From assembly GCA_964035575.1 (NCBI GenBank), contig OZ037890.1, positions 496,001 to 560,000 on the forward strand: a stretch of 64,000 nt of DNA, read 5' to 3'. This DNA is from Rhynchopus sp. YZ270_cl-10 (Eukaryota; Euglenozoa; Diplonemea; Diplonemida; Diplonemidae). The notes under the pieces are model-generated. The model searched no databases. It saw only the letters and a program-made list of their open reading frames with translations, and had not been told where the DNA came from. This document shows, piece by piece, positions 1 to 14,800 of the stretch (positions are counted from its first letter, which is position 1; every line of letters starts with the position of its first letter). Position numbers and translations under genes: made by a program.

Positions 1-1258
1 TTCATGCGTCTGAAACGGACGCTTTCTAACGCGCTGTTTTCATGCGTCAGAAACGGGCGCTTTCTAACGCGCTGTTGTCATGCGTCTGAAACGGACGCTT
101 TCTAACGCGCTGTTTTCATGCGTCTGAAACGGGCTCTTTCTAACGCGCTGTTTTCATGCATCTGAAACGGGCGCTTTCTAACGCGCTGTTTTCATGCATC
201 TGAAACGGGCGCTTTCTAACGCGCTGTTTTCATGCGTCTGAAACGGACGCTTTCTAACGCGCTGTTTTCATGCGTCTGAAACGGGCTCTTTCTAACGCGC
301 TGTTTTCATGCATCTGAAACGGACGCTTTCTAACGCGCTGTTTTCATGCGTCTGAAACGGACGCTTTCTAACGCGCTGTTGTCATGCGTCTGAAACGGAC
401 GCTTTCTAACGCGCTGTTTTCATGCGTCTGAAACGGGCTCTTTCTAACGCGCTGTTTTCATGCATCTGAAACGGGCGCTTTCTAACGCGCTGTTTTCATG
501 CATCTGAAACGGACGCTTTCTAACGCGCTGTTTTCATGCGTCTGAAACGGACGCTTTCTAACGCGCTGTTTTCATGCGTCTGAAACGGGCTCTTTCTAAC
601 GCGCTGTTTTCATGCATCTGAAACGGACGCTTTCTAACGCGCTGTTTTCATGCGTCTGAAACGGACGCTTTCTAACGCGCTGTTGTCATGCGTCTGAAAC
701 GGGCGCTTTCTAACGCGCTGTTTTCATGCATCTGAAACGGGCGCTTTCTAACGCGCTGTTTTCATGCGTCTGAAACGGACGCTTTCTAACGCGCTGTTTT
801 CATGCGTCTGAAACGGGCTCTTTCTAACGCGCTGTTTTCATGCGTCTGAAACGGGCTCTTTCTAACGCGCTGTTTTCATGCGTCTGAAACGGGCTCTTTC
901 TAACGCGCTGTTTTCATGCGTCTGAAACGGACGCTTTCTAACGCGCTGTTGTCATGCGTCTGAAACGGGCGCTTTCTAACGCGCTGTTTTCATGCGTCTG
1001 AAACGGACGCTTTCTAACGCGCTGTTTTCATGCGTCTGAAACGGACGCTTTCTAACGCGCTGTTTTCATGCGTCTGAAACGGGCTCTTTCTAACGCGCTG
1101 TTTTCATGCATCTGAAACGGGCGCTTTCTAACGCGCTGTTTTCATGCATCTGAAACGGGCGCTTTCTAACGCGCTGTTTTCATGCGTCTGAAACGGACGC
1201 TTTCTAACGCGCTGTTTTCATGCGTCTGAAACGGGCTCTTTCTAACGCGCTGTTTTCA

Positions 1259-2854
1259 TGCGTCTGAAACGGGCGCTTTCTAACGCGCTGTTGTCATGCG
1301 TCTGAAACGGACGCTTTCTAACGCGCTGTTTTCATGCGTCTGAAACGGGCGCTTTCTAACGCGCTGTTTTCATGCGTCTGAAACGGGCTCTTTCTAACGC
1401 GCTGTTTTCATGCGTCTGAAACGGACGCTTTCTAACGCGCTGTTTTCATGCGTCTGAAACGGGCTCTTTGTAACGCGCTGTTTTCATGCGTCTGAAACGG
1501 ACGCTTTCTAACGCGCTGTTTTCATGCGTCTGAAACGGGCGCTTTCTAACGCGCTGTTTTCATGCGTCTGAAACGGGCGCTTTCTAACGCGCTGTTGTCA
1601 TGCGTCTGAAACGGACGCTTTCTAACGCGCTGTTTTCATGCGTCTGAAACGGGCGCTTTCTAACGCGCTGTTTTCATGCATCTGAAACGGACGCTTTCTA
1701 ACGCGCTGTTTTCATGCGTCTGAAACGGGCGCTTTCTAACGCGCTGTTTTCATGCGTCAGAAACGGGCGCTTTCTAACGCGCTGTTGTCATGCGTCTGAA
1801 ACGGACGCTTTCTAACGCGCTGTTTTCATGCGTCTGAAACGGGCGCTTTCTAACGCGCTGTTTTCATGCGTCTGAAACGGGCGCTTTCTAACGCGCTGTT
1901 GTCATGCGTCTGAAACGGGCTCTTTCTAACGCGCTGTTTTCATGCATCTGAAACGGGCGCTTTCTAACGCGCTGTTTTCATGTGTCTAAAACGCGCGCTT
2001 TCTAACGCGCTGTTTTCATGCGTCTGAAACGGACGCTTTCTAACGCGCTGTTTTCATGCGTCTGAAACGGGCGCTTTCTAACGCGCTGTTGTCATGCGTC
2101 TGAAACGGACGCTTTCTAACGCGCTGTTTTCATGCGTCTGAAACGGGCGCTTTCTAACGCGCTGTTTTCATGCGTCTGAAACGGGCTCTTTCTAACGCGC
2201 TGTTTTCATGCGTCTGAAACGGACGCTTTCTAACGCGCTGTTTTCATGCGTCTGAAACGGGCTCTTTGTAACGCGCTGTTTTCATGCGTCTGAAACGGAC
2301 GCTTTCTAACGCGCTGTTTTCATGCGTCTGAAACGGGCGCTTTCTAACGCGCTGTTTTCATGCGTCTGAAACGGGCGCTTTCTAACGCGCTGTTGTCATG
2401 CGTCTGAAACGGACGCTTTCTAACGCGCTGTTTTCATGCGTCTGAAACGGGCGCTTTCTAACGCGCTGTTTTCATGCATCTGAAACGGACGCTTTCTAAC
2501 GCGCTGTTTTCATGCGTCTGAAACGGGCGCTTTCTAACGCGCTGTTTTCATGCGTCAGAAACGGGCGCTTTCTAACGCGCTGTTGTCATGCGTCTGAAAC
2601 GGACGCTTTCTAACGCGCTGTTTTCATGCGTCTGAAACGGGCGCTTTCTAACGCGCTGTTTTCATGCGTCTGAAACGGGCGCTTTCTAACGCGCTGTTGT
2701 CATGCGTCTGAAACGGGCTCTTTCTAACGCGCTGTTTTCATGCATCTGAAACGGGCGCTTTCTAACGCGCTGTTTTCATGTGTCTAAAACGCGCGCTTTC
2801 TAACGCGCTGTTTTCATGCGTCTGAAACGGACGCTTTCTAACGCGCTGTTTTCA
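1259..2854. repeat. Local 21-unit tandem duplication within the satellite
   Basis: Two adjacent 798-bp blocks (1259-2056 and 2057-2854) carry the same order of unit variants. Rare markers recur at exactly 798 bp: a CTCTTTG unit at about 1464 and 2262, and a TGTCTAAAAC unit at 1983 and 2781. Units just before 1259 and after 2854 break the correspondence. Confidence 0.85.
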
Positions 2855-5800
2855 TGCGTCTGAAACGGGCGCTTTCTAACGCGCTGTTTTCATGCGTCTG
2901 AAACGGACGCTTTCTAACGCGCTGTTTTCATGCGTCTGAAACGGGCGCTTTCTAACGCGCTGTTTTCATGCGTCTGAAACGGACGCTTTCTAACGCGCTG
3001 TTTTCATGCGTCTGAAACGGGCGCTTTCTAACGCGCTGTTTTCATGCATCTGAAACGTGCGCTTTCTAACGCGCTGTTTTCATGCGTCTGAAACGGACGC
3101 TTTCTAACGCGCTGTTTTCATGCATCTGAAACGGGCGCTTTCTAACGCGCTGTTTTCATGCGTCTGAAACGTGCGCTTTCTAACGCGCTGTTTTCATGCA
3201 TCTGAAACGTGCGCTTTCTAACGCGCTGTTTTCATGCGTCTGAAACGGACGCTTTCTAACGCGCTGTTTTCATGCGTCTGAAACGGGCGCTTTCTAACGC
3301 GCTGTTTTCATGCGTCTGAAACGGACGCTTTCTAACGCGCTGTTTTCATGCGTCTGAAACGGGCGCTTTCTAACGCGCTGTTGTCATGCGTCTGAAACGG
3401 GCTCTTTCTAACGCGCTGTTTTCATGCGTCTGAAACGGGCTCTTTCTAACGCGCTGTTTTCATGCATCTGAAACGGACGCTTTCTAACGCGCTGTTTTCA
3501 TGCGTCTGAAACGGGCGCTTTCTAACGCGCTGTTTTCATGCGTCTGAAACGGACGCTTTCTAACGCGCTGTTTTCATGCGTCTGAAACGGACGCTTTCTA
3601 ACGCGCTGTTTTCATGCGTCTGAAACGGCCGCTTTCTAACGCGCTGTTTTCATGCGTCTGAAACGGGCGCTTTCTAACGCGCTGTTTTCGTGCGTCTGAA
3701 ACGGGCGCTTTCTAACGCGCTGTTTTCATGTGTCTGAAACGGGCTCTGTCTAACGCGCAGTTTTCATGCGTCTGAAACGGACGCTTTCTAACGCGCTGTT
3801 TTCATGCGTCTGAAACGGGCTCTGTCTAACGCGCAGCTTTCATGCGTCTGAAACGGACGCTTTCTAACGCGCTGTTTTCATGCGTCTGAAACGGGCGCTT
3901 TCTAACGCGCTGTTTTCATGCGTCTGAAACGGGCGCTTTCTAACGCGCTGTTTTCATGCGTCTGAAACGGGCGCTTTCTAACGCGCTGTTTTCATGTGTC
4001 TGTAACGGTCGCTTTCTAACGCGCTGTTTTCATGCGTCTGAAACGGGCTCTGTCTAACGCGCAGTTTTCATGCGTCTGAAACGGACGCTTTCTAACGCGC
4101 TGTTTTCATGCGTCTGAAACGGGCGCTTTCTAACGCGCTGTTTTCATGCGTCTGAAACGGGCTCTGTCTAACGCGCAGCTTTCATGCGTCTGAAACGGAC
4201 GCTTTCTAACGCGCTGTTTTCATGTGTCTGAAACGGGCGCTTTCTAACGCGCTGTTTTCATGTGTCTGAAACGGGCGCTTTCTAACGCGCTGTTTTCATG
4301 CGTCTGAAACGGACGCTTTCTAACGCGCTGTTTTCATGCGTCTGAAACGGGCTCTTTCTAACGCGCTGTTTTCATGCATCTGTAACGGTCGCTTTCTAAC
4401 GCGCTGTTTTCATGCGTCTGAAACGGACGCTTTCTAACGCGCTGTTTTCATGCGTCTGAAACGGGCTCTTTCTAACGCGCTGTTTTCATGCGTCTGAAAC
4501 GGACGCTTTCTAACGCGCTGTTTTCATGCGTCTGAAACGGACGCTTTCTAACGCGCTGTTTTCATGCGTCTGAAACGGGCTCTTTCTAACGCGCTGTTTT
4601 CATGCGTCTGAAACGGGCGCTTTCTAACGCGCTGTTGTCATGCGTCTGAAACGGGCGCTTTCTAACGCGCTGTTTTCATGCGTCTGAAACGGGCTCTTTC
4701 TAACGCGCTGTTTTCATGCGTCTGAAACGGGCGCTTTCTAACGCGCTGTTTTCATGCGTCTGAAACGGGCGCTTTCTAACGCGCTGTTTTCATGCGTCTG
4801 AAACGGACGCTTTCTAACGCGCTGTTGTCATGCGTCTGAAACGGGCGCTTTCTAACGCGCTGTTTTCATGCGTCTGAAACGGACGCTTTCTAACGCGCTG
4901 TTTTCATGCGTCTGAAACGGGCTCTTTCTAACGCGCTGTTTTCATGCGTCTGAAACGGGCGCTTTCTAACGCGCTGTTTTCATGCATCTGAAACGGGCGC
5001 TTTCTAACGCGCTGTTTTCATGTGTCTGTAACGGTCGCTTTCTAACGCGCTGTTTTCATGCGTCTGAAACGGGCGCTTTCTAACGCGCTGTTTTCATGCG
5101 TCTGAAACGGACGCTTTCTAACGCGCTGTTTTCATGCGTCTGAAACGGGCTCTTTCTAACGCGCTGTTTTCATGCATCTGAAACGGGCGCTTTCTAACGC
5201 GCTGTTTTCATGTGTCTGTAACGGTCGCTTTCTAACGCGCTGTTTTCATGCGTCTGAAACGGGCGCTTTCTAACGCGCTGTTTTCATGCGTCTGAAACGG
5301 ACGCTTTCTAACGCGCTGTTTTCATGTGTCTGTAACGGTCGCTTTCTAACGCGCTGTTTTCATGCATCTGAAACGGGCGCTTTCTAACGCGCTGTTTTCA
5401 TGTGTCTGTAACGGTCGCTTTCTAACGCGCTGTTTTCATGCGTCTGAAACGGGCGCTTTCTAACGCGCTGTTTTCATGCGTCTGAAACGGACGCTTTCTA
5501 ACGCGCTGTTTTCATGTGTCTGTAACGGTCGCTTTCTAACGCGCTGTTTTCATGCATCTGAAACGGGCGCTTTCTAACGCGCTGTTTTCATGTGTCTGTA
5601 ACGGTCGCTTTCTAACGCGCTGTTTTCATGCGTCTGAAACGGGCGCTTTCTAACGCGCTGTTTTCATGTGTCTGTAAAGGTCGCTTTCTAACGCGCTGTT
5701 TTCATGCGTCTGAAACGGACGCTTTCTAACGCGCTGTTTTCATGCGTCTGAAACGGGCGCTTTCTAACGCGCTGTTTTCATGCGTCTGAAACGGACGCTT

Positions 5801-8800
5801 TCTAACGCGCTGTTTTCATGCGTCTGAAACGGGCGCTTTCTAACGCGCTGTTTTCATGCGTCTGAAACGGGCTCTGTCTAACGCGCAGCTTTCATGCGTC
5901 TGAAACGGACGCTTTCTAACGCGCTGTTTTCATGCGTCTGAAACGGGCGCTTTCTAACGCGCTGTTTTCATGCGTCTGAAACGGACGCTTTCTAACGCGC
6001 TGTTTTCATGCGTCTGAAACGGGCGCTTTCTAACGCGCAGTTTTCATGCGTCTGAAACGGACGCTTTCTAACGCGCTGTTTTCATGCGTCTGAAACGGGC
6101 GCTTTCTAACGCGCTGTTTTCATGCGTCTGAAACGGGCGCTTTCTAACGCGCTGTTTTCATGCGTCTGAAACGGGCTCTTTCTAACGCGCTGTTTTCATG
6201 CATCTGAAACGGACGCTTTCTAACGCGCTGTTTTCATGCGTCTGAAACGGACGCTTTCTAACGCGCTGTTTTCATGCGTCTGAAACGGGCTCTTTCTAAC
6301 GCGCTGTTTTCATGCGTCTGAAACGGACGCTTTCTAACGCGCTGTTTTCATGCGTCTGAAACGGGCTCTTTCTAACGCGCTGTTTTCATGCGTCTGAAAC
6401 GGGCGCTTTCTAACGCGCTGTTGTCATGCGTCTGAAACGGGCGCTTTCTAACGCGCTGTTGTCATGCGTCTGAAACGGACGCTTTCTAACGCGCTGTTGT
6501 CATGCGTCTGAAACGGGCTCTTTCTAACGCGCTGTTTTCATGCATCTGAAACGGGCGCTTTCTAACGCGCTGTTTTCATGCGTCTGAAACGGACGCTTTC
6601 TAACGCGCTGTTTTCATGCGTCTGAAACGGGCGCTTTCTAACGCGCTGTTTTCATGCATCTGAAACGGACGCTTTCTAACGCGCTGTTTTCATGCGTCTG
6701 AAACGGACGCTTTCTAACGCGCTGTTTTCATGCGTCTGAAACGGGCGCTTTCTAACGCGCTGTTTTCATGCGTCTGAAACGGACGCTTTCTAACGCGCTG
6801 TTTTCATGCGTCAGAAACGGGCGCTTTCTAACGCGCTGTTGTCATGCGTCTGAAACGGACGCTTTCTAACGCGCTGTTTTCATGCGTCTGAAACGGGCTC
6901 TTTCTAACGCGCTGTTTTCATGCATCTGAAACGGACGCTTTCTAACGCGCTGTTTTCATGCGTCTGAAACGGACGCTTTCTAACGCGCTGTTGTCATGCG
7001 TCTGAAACGGACGCTTTCTAACGCGCTGTTTTCATGCGTCTGAAACGGGCTCTTTCTAACGCGCTGTTTTCATGCGTCTGAAACGGACGCTTTCTAACGC
7101 GCTGTTTTCATGCGTCTGAAACGGACGCTTTCTAACGCGCTGTTTTCATGCGTCAGAAACGGACGCTTTCTAACGCGCTGTTGTCATGCGTCTGAAACGG
7201 ACGCTTTCTAACGCGCTGTTTTCATGCGTCTGAAACGGGCTCTTTCTAACGCGCTGTTTTCATGCATCTGAAACGGGCGCTTTCTAACGCGCTGTTTTCA
7301 TGTGTCTGAAACGGGCGCTTTCTAACGCGCTGTTTTCATGCGTCTGAAACGGGCGCTTTCTAACGCGCTGTTGTCATGCGTCTGAAACGGACGCTTTCTA
7401 ACGCGCTGTTTTCATGCGTCTGAAACGGGCGCTTTCTAACGCGCTGTTGTCATGCGTCTGAAACGGACGCTTTCTAACGCGCTGTTTTCATGCGTCTGAA
7501 ACGGGCTCTTTCTAACGCGCTGTTTTCATGCGTCTGAAACGGGCGCTTTCTAACGCGCTGTTTTCATGCGTCTGAAACGGACGCTTTCTAACGCGCTGTT
7601 TTCATGCGTCTGAAACGGGCGCTTTCTAACGCGCTGTTTTCATGCGTCTGAAACGGACGCTTTCTAACGCGCTGTTTTCATGCGTCTGAAACGGACGCTT
7701 TCTAACGCGCTGTTTTCATGCGTCTGAAACGGGCGCTTTCTAACGCGCTGTTTTCATGCGTCTGAAACGGACGCTTTCTAACGCGCTGTTTTCATGTGTC
7801 TGTAACGGTCGCTTTCTAACGCGCTGTTTTCATGCGTCTGAAACGGGCGCTTTCTAACGCGCTGTTTTCATGCGTCTGAAACGGACGCTTTCTAACGCGC
7901 TGTTTTCATGCGTCTGAAACGGACGCTTTCTAACGCGCTGTTTTCATGCATCTGAAACGGACGCTTTCTAACGCGCTGTTTTCATGCGTCTGAAACGGAC
8001 GCTTTCTAACGCGCTGTTTTCATGCATCTGAAACGGACGCTTTCTAACGCGCTGTTTTCATGCGTCTGAAACGGACGCTTTCTAACGCGCTGTTTTCATG
8101 CGTCTGAAACGGCCGCTTTCTAACGCGCTGTTTTCATGCGTCTGAAACGGACGCTTTCTAACGCGCTGTTTTCATGCGTCAGAAACGGGCGCTTTCTAAC
8201 GCGCTGTTTTCATGCGTCTGAAACGGGCGCTTTCTAACGCGCTGTTTTCATGCGTCTGAAACGGACGCTTTCTAACGCGCTGTTTTCATGCGTCTGAAAC
8301 GGGCGCTTTCTAACGCGCTGTTTTCATGCGTCTGAAACGGACGCTTTCTAACGCGCTGTTTTCATGTGTCTGTAACGGTCGCTTTCTAACGCGCTGTTTT
8401 CATGCGTCTGAAACGGGCGCTTTCTAACGCGCTGTTTTCATGCGTCTGAAACGGACGCTTTCTAACGCGCTGTTTTCATGTGTCTGTAACGGTCGCTTTC
8501 TAACGCGCTGTTTTCATGCGTCTGAAACGGACGCTTTCTAACGCGCTGTTTTCATGTGTCTGTAACGGTCGCTTTCTAACGCGCTGTTGTCATGCGTCTG
8601 AAACGGACGCTTTCTAACGCGCTGTTTTCATGCGTCTGAAACGGGCTCTTTCTAACGCGCTGTTTTCATGCGTCTGAAACGGGCGCTTTCTAACGCGCTG
8701 TTTTCATGCGTCTGAAACGGACGCTTTCTAACGCGCTGTTTTCATGCGTCTGAAACGGACGCTTTCTAACGCGCTGTTTTCATGCGTCTGAAACGGGCTC

Positions 8801-11800
8801 TTTCTAACGCGCTGTTTTCATGCGTCTGAAACGGGCGCTTTCTAACGCGCTGTTTTCATGCGTCTGAAACGGACGCTTTCTAACGCGCTGTTTTCGTGCG
8901 TCTGAAACGGGCGCTTTCTAACGCGCTGTTTTCATGTGTCTGAAACGGGCGCTTTCTAACGCGCTGTTTTCATGCGTCCGAAACGGACGCTTTCTAACGC
9001 GCTGTTTTCATGCATCTGAAACGGACGCTTTCTAACGCGCTGTTTTCATGCGTCTGAAACGGGCGCTTTCTAACGCGCTGTTTTCATGCGTCAGAAACGG
9101 GCGCTTTCTAACGCGCTGTTGTCATGCGTCTGAAACGGACGCTTTCTAACGCGCTGTTTTCATGCGTCTGAAACGGGCGCTTTCTAACGCGCTGTTTTCA
9201 TGCGTCTGAAACGGGCGCTTTCTAACGCGCTGTTTTCATGCGTCTGAAACGGGCGCTTTCTAACGCGCTGTTTTCATGCGTCTGAAACGGGCGCTTTCTA
9301 ACGCGCTGTTTTCATGCGTCTGAAACGGGCTCTTTCTAACGCGCTGTTTTCATGCATCTGAAACGGGCGCTTTCTAACGCGCTGTTTTCATGCATCTGAA
9401 ACGGGCGCTTTCTAACGCGCTGTTGTCATGCGTCTGAAACGGACGCTTTCTAACGCGCTGTTGTCATGCGTCTGAAACGGGCGCTTTCTAACGCGCTGTT
9501 TTCATGCGTCTGAAACGGGCTCTTTCTAACGCGCTGTTTTCATGCATCTGAAACGGGCGCTTTCTAACGCGCTGTTTTCATGCGTCTGAAACGGGCGCTT
9601 TCTAACGCGCTGTTGTCATGCGTCTGAAACGGGCGCTTTCTAACGCGCTGTTTTCATGCGTCTGAAACGGGCTCTTTCTAACGCGCTGTTTTCATGCATC
9701 TGAAACGGGCGCTTTCTAACGCGCTGTTTTCATGCGTCTGAAACGGGCGCTTTCTAACGCGCTGTTGTCATGCGTATGAAACGGACGCTTTCTAACGCGC
9801 TGTTTTCATGCATCTGAAACGGGCGCTTTCTAACGCGCTGTTTTCATGCGTCTGAAACGGACGCTTTCTAACGCGCTGTTTTCATGCATCTGAAACGGGC
9901 GCTTTCTAACGCGCTGTTGTCATGCGTCTGAAACGGGCGCTTTCTAACGCGCTGTTTTCATGCGTCTGAAACGGACGCTTTCTAACGCGCTGTTTTCATG
10001 CATCTGAAACGTGCGCTTTCTAACGCGCTGTTTTCATGCGTCTGAAACGGACGCTTTCTAACGCGCTGTTTTCATGCATCTGAAACGGGCGCTTTCTAAC
10101 GCGCTGTTTTCATGCATCTGAAACGGACGCTTTCTAACGCGCTGTTTTCATGCATCTGAAACGGACGCTTTCTAACGCGCTGTTTTCATGCATCTGAAAC
10201 GGACGCTTTCTAACGCGCTGTTTTCATGCGTCTGAAACGGACGCTTTCTAACGCGCTGTTTTCATGCATCTGAAACGGACGCTTTCTAACGCGCTGTTTT
10301 CATGCGTCTGAAACGGACGCTTTCTAACGCGCTGTTTTCATGCATCTGAAACGGGCGCTTTCTAACGCGCTGTTTTCATGCATCTGAAACGGACGCTTTC
10401 TAACGCGCTGTTTTCATGCGTCTGAAACGGGCTCTTTCTAACGCGCTGTTTTCATGCGTCTGAAACGGACGCTTTCTAACGCGCTGTTTTCATGCGTCTG
10501 AAACGGGCGCTTTCTAACGCGCTGTTTTCATGCGTCTGAAACGGACGCTTTCTAACGCGCTGTTTTCATGCGTCTGAAACGGACGCTTTCTAACGCGCTG
10601 TTTTCATGCGTCTGAAACGGGCGCTTTCTAACGCGCTGTTTTCATGCGTCTGAAACGGACGCTTTCTAACGCGCTGTTTTCATGTGTCTGTAACGGTCGC
10701 TTTCTAACGCGCTGTTTTCATGCGTCTGAAACGGGCGCTTTCTAACGCGCTGTTTTCATGCGTCTGAAACGGACGCTTTCTAACGCGCTGTTTTCATGCG
10801 TCTGAAACGGACGCTTTCTAACGCGCTGTTTTCATGCATCTGAAACGGACGCTTTCTAACGCGCTGTTTTCATGCGTCTGAAACGGACGCTTTCTAACGC
10901 GCTGTTTTCATGCATCTGAAACGGACGCTTTCTAACGCGCTGTTTTCATGCGTCTGAAACGGACGCTTTCTAACGCGCTGTTTTCATGCGTCTGAAACGG
11001 CCGCTTTCTAACGCGCTGTTTTCATGCGTCTGAAACGGACGCTTTCTAACGCGCTGTTTTCATGCGTCAGAAACGGGCGCTTTCTAACGCGCTGTTTTCA
11101 TGCGTCTGAAACGGGCGCTTTCTAACGCGCTGTTTTCATGCGTCTGAAACGGACGCTTTCTAACGCGCTGTTTTCATGCGTCTGAAACGGGCGCTTTCTA
11201 ACGCGCTGTTTTCATGCGTCTGAAACGGACGCTTTCTAACGCGCTGTTTTCATGCGTCTGAAACGGACGCTTTCTAACGCGCTGTTTTCATGTGTCTGTA
11301 ACGGTCGCTTTCTAACGCGCTGTTTTCATGCGTCTGAAACGGGCGCTTTCTAACGCGCTGTTTTCATGCGTCTGAAACGGACGCTTTCTAACGCGCTGTT
11401 TTCACGCGTCTGAAACGGGCTCTTTCTAACGCGCTGTTTTCATGCGTCTGAAACGGGCGCTTTCTAACGCGCTGTTTTCATGCGTCTGAAACGGACGCTT
11501 TCTAACGCGCTGTTTTCATGCGTCTGAAACGGGCGCTTTCTAACGCGCTGTTTTCATGTGTCTGAAACGGGCGCTTTCTAACGCGCTGTTTTCATGCGTC
11601 CGAAACGGGCGCTTTCTAACGCGCTGTTTTCATGCGTCTGAAACGGGCGCTTTCTAACGCGCTGTTTTCATGCATCTGAAACGGGCGCTTTCTAACGCGC
11701 TGTTTTCATGCGTCTGAAACGGGCGCTTTCTAACGCGCTGTTTTCATGCGTCTGAAACGGACGCTTTCTAACGCGCTGTTTTCATGCGTCTGAAACGGAC

Positions 11801-14800
11801 GCTTTCTAACGCGCTGTTTTCATGCGTCTGAAACGGACGCTTTCTAACGCGCTGTTTTCATGCGTCTGAAACGGGCGCTTTCTAACGCGCTGTTTTCATG
11901 CGTCAGAAACGGGCGCTTTCTAACGCGCTGTTGTCATGCGTCTGAAACGGACGCTTTCTAACGCGCTGTTTTCATGCGTCTGAAACGGACGCTTTCTAAC
12001 GCGCTGTTTTCATGCGTCTGAAACGGGCGCTTTCTAACGCGCTGTTTTCATGCGTCAGAAACGGGCGCTTTCTAACGCGCTGTTGTCATGCGTCTGAAAC
12101 GGACGCTTTCTAACGCGCTGTTTTCATGCGTCTGAAACGGGCTCTTTCTAACGCGCTGTTTTCATGCATCTGAAACGGGCGCTTTCTAACGCGCTGTTTT
12201 CATGCGTCTGAAACGGACGCTTTCTAACGCGCTGTTTTCATGCGTCTGAAACGGACGCTTTCTAACGCGCTGTTTTCATGCGTCTGAAACGGACGCTTTC
12301 TAACGCGCTGTTTTCATGCGTCTGAAACGGGCTCTTTCTAACGCGCTGTTTTCATGCATCTGAAACGGGCGCTTTCTAACGCGCTGTTTTCATGCGTCTG
12401 AAACGGACGCTTTCTAACGCGCTGTTTTCATGCGTCTGAAACGGGCTCTTTCTAACGCGCTGTTTTCATGCGTCTGAAACGGGCGCTTTCTAACGCGCTG
12501 TTGTCATGCGTCTGAAACGGACGCTTTCTAACGCGCTGTTTTCATGCGTCTGAAACGGGCGCTTTCTAACGCGCTGTTTTCATGCATCTGAAACGGACGC
12601 TTTCTAACGCGCTGTTTTCATGCATCTGAAACGGACGCTTTCTAACGCGCTGTTTTCATGCGTCTGAAACGGGCTCTTTCTAACGCGCTGTTTTCATGCA
12701 TCTGAAACGGGCGCTTTCTAACGCGCTGTTTTCATGCGTCTGAAACGGGCGCTTTCTAACGCGCTGTTTTCATGCGTCTGAAACGGACGCTTTCTAACGC
12801 GCTGTTTTCATGCGTCTGAAACGGGCGCTTTCTAACGCGCTGTTGTCATGCGTCTGAAACGGGCGCTTTCTAACGCGCTGTTTTCATGCGTCTGAAACGG
12901 GCGCTTTCTAACGCGCTGTTTTCATGCATCTGAAACGTGCGCTTTCTAACGCGCTGTTTTCATGCGTCTGAAACGTGCGCTTTCTAACGCGCTGTTTTCA
13001 TGCGTCTGAAACGGACGCTTTCTAACGCGCTGTTTTCATGCATCTGAAACGTGCGCTTTCTAACGCGCTGTTTTCATGCGTCTGAAACGGACGCTTTCTA
13101 ACGCGCTGTTTTCATGCATCTGAAACGGGCGCTTTCTAACGCGCTGTTTTCATGCATCTGAAACGGACGCTTTCTAACGCGCTGTTTTCATGCGTCTGAA
13201 ACGGACGCTTTCTAACGCGCTGTTTTCATGCGTCTGAAACGGACGCTTTCTAACGCGCTGTTTTCATGCATCTGAAACGGGCGCTTTCTAACGCGCTGTT
13301 TTCATGCATCTGAAACGGACGCTTTCTAACGCGCTGTTTTCATGCGTCTGAAACGGACGCTTTCTAACGCGCTGTTTTCATGCGTCAGAAACGGGCTCTT
13401 TCTAACGCGCTGTTTTCATGCATCTGAAACGGGCGCTTTCTAACGCGCTGTTTTCATGCATCTGAAACGGGCGCTTTCTAACGCGCTGTTGTCATGCGTC
13501 TGCAACGGACGCTTTCTAACGCGCTGTTTTCATGCGTCTGAAACGGACGCTTTCTAACGCGCTGTTTTCATGCGTCTGAAACGGGCTCTTTCTAACGCGC
13601 TGTTTTCATGCGTCTGAAACGGGCGCTTTCTAACGCGCTGTTTTCATGCATCTGAAACGGGCGCTTTCTAACGCGCTGTTTTCATGCGTCTGAAACGGGC
13701 GCTTTCTAACGCGCTGTTTTCATGCGTCTGAAACGGACGCTTTCTAACGCGCTGTTTTCATGCGTCTGAAACGGGCGCTTTCTAACGCGCTGTTTTCATG
13801 CGTCTGAAACGGGCGCTTTCTAACGCGCTGTTTTCATGCGTCTGAAACGGGCTCTGTCTAACGCGCAGTTTTCATGCGTCTGAAACGGGCGCTTTCTAAC
13901 GCGCTGTTTTCATGCATCTGAAACGGGCTCTGTCTAACGCGCAGTTTTCATGCGTCTGAAACGGACGCTTTCTAACGCGCTGTTTTCATGCGTCTGAAAC
14001 GGGCTCTGTCTAACGCGCAGTTTTCATGCGTCTGAAACGGGCGCTTTCTAACGCGCTGTTTTCATGCATCTGAAACGGGCTCTGTCTAACGCGCAGTTTT
14101 CATGCGTCTGAAACGGACGCTTTCTAACGCGCTGTTTTCATGCGTCTGAAACGGGCTCTGTCTAACGCGCAGTTTTCATGCGTCTGAAACGGACGCTTTC
14201 TAACGCGCTGTTTTCATGCGTCTGAAACGGGCGCTTTCTAACGCGCTGTTTTCATGCGTCTGAAACGGGCTCTGTCTAACGCGCAGCTTTCATGCGTCTG
14301 AAACGGACGCTTTCTAACGCGCTGTTTTCATGCGTCTGAAACGGGCTCTTTCTAACGCGCTGTTTTCATGTGTCTGAAACGGGCGCTTTCTAACGCGCTG
14401 TTTTCATGTGTCTGAAACGGGCGCTTTCTAACGCGCTGTTTTCATGCGTCTGAAACGGACGCTTTCTAACGCGCTGTTTTCATGCGTCTGAAACGGGCTC
14501 TTTCTAACGCGCTGTTTTCATGCATCTGTAACGGTCGCTTTCTAACGCGCTGTTTTCATGCGTCTGAAACGGACGCTTTCTAACGCGCTGTTTTCATGCG
14601 TCTGAAACGGGCTCTTTCTAACGCGCTGTTTTCATGCGTCTGAAACGGACGCTTTCTAACGCGCTGTTTTCATGCGTCTGAAACGGACGCTTTCTAACGC
14701 GCTGTTTTCATGCGTCTGAAACGGGCTCTTTCTAACGCGCTGTTTTCATGCGTCTGAAACGGGCGCTTTCTAACGCGCTGTTGTCATGCGTCTGAAACGG

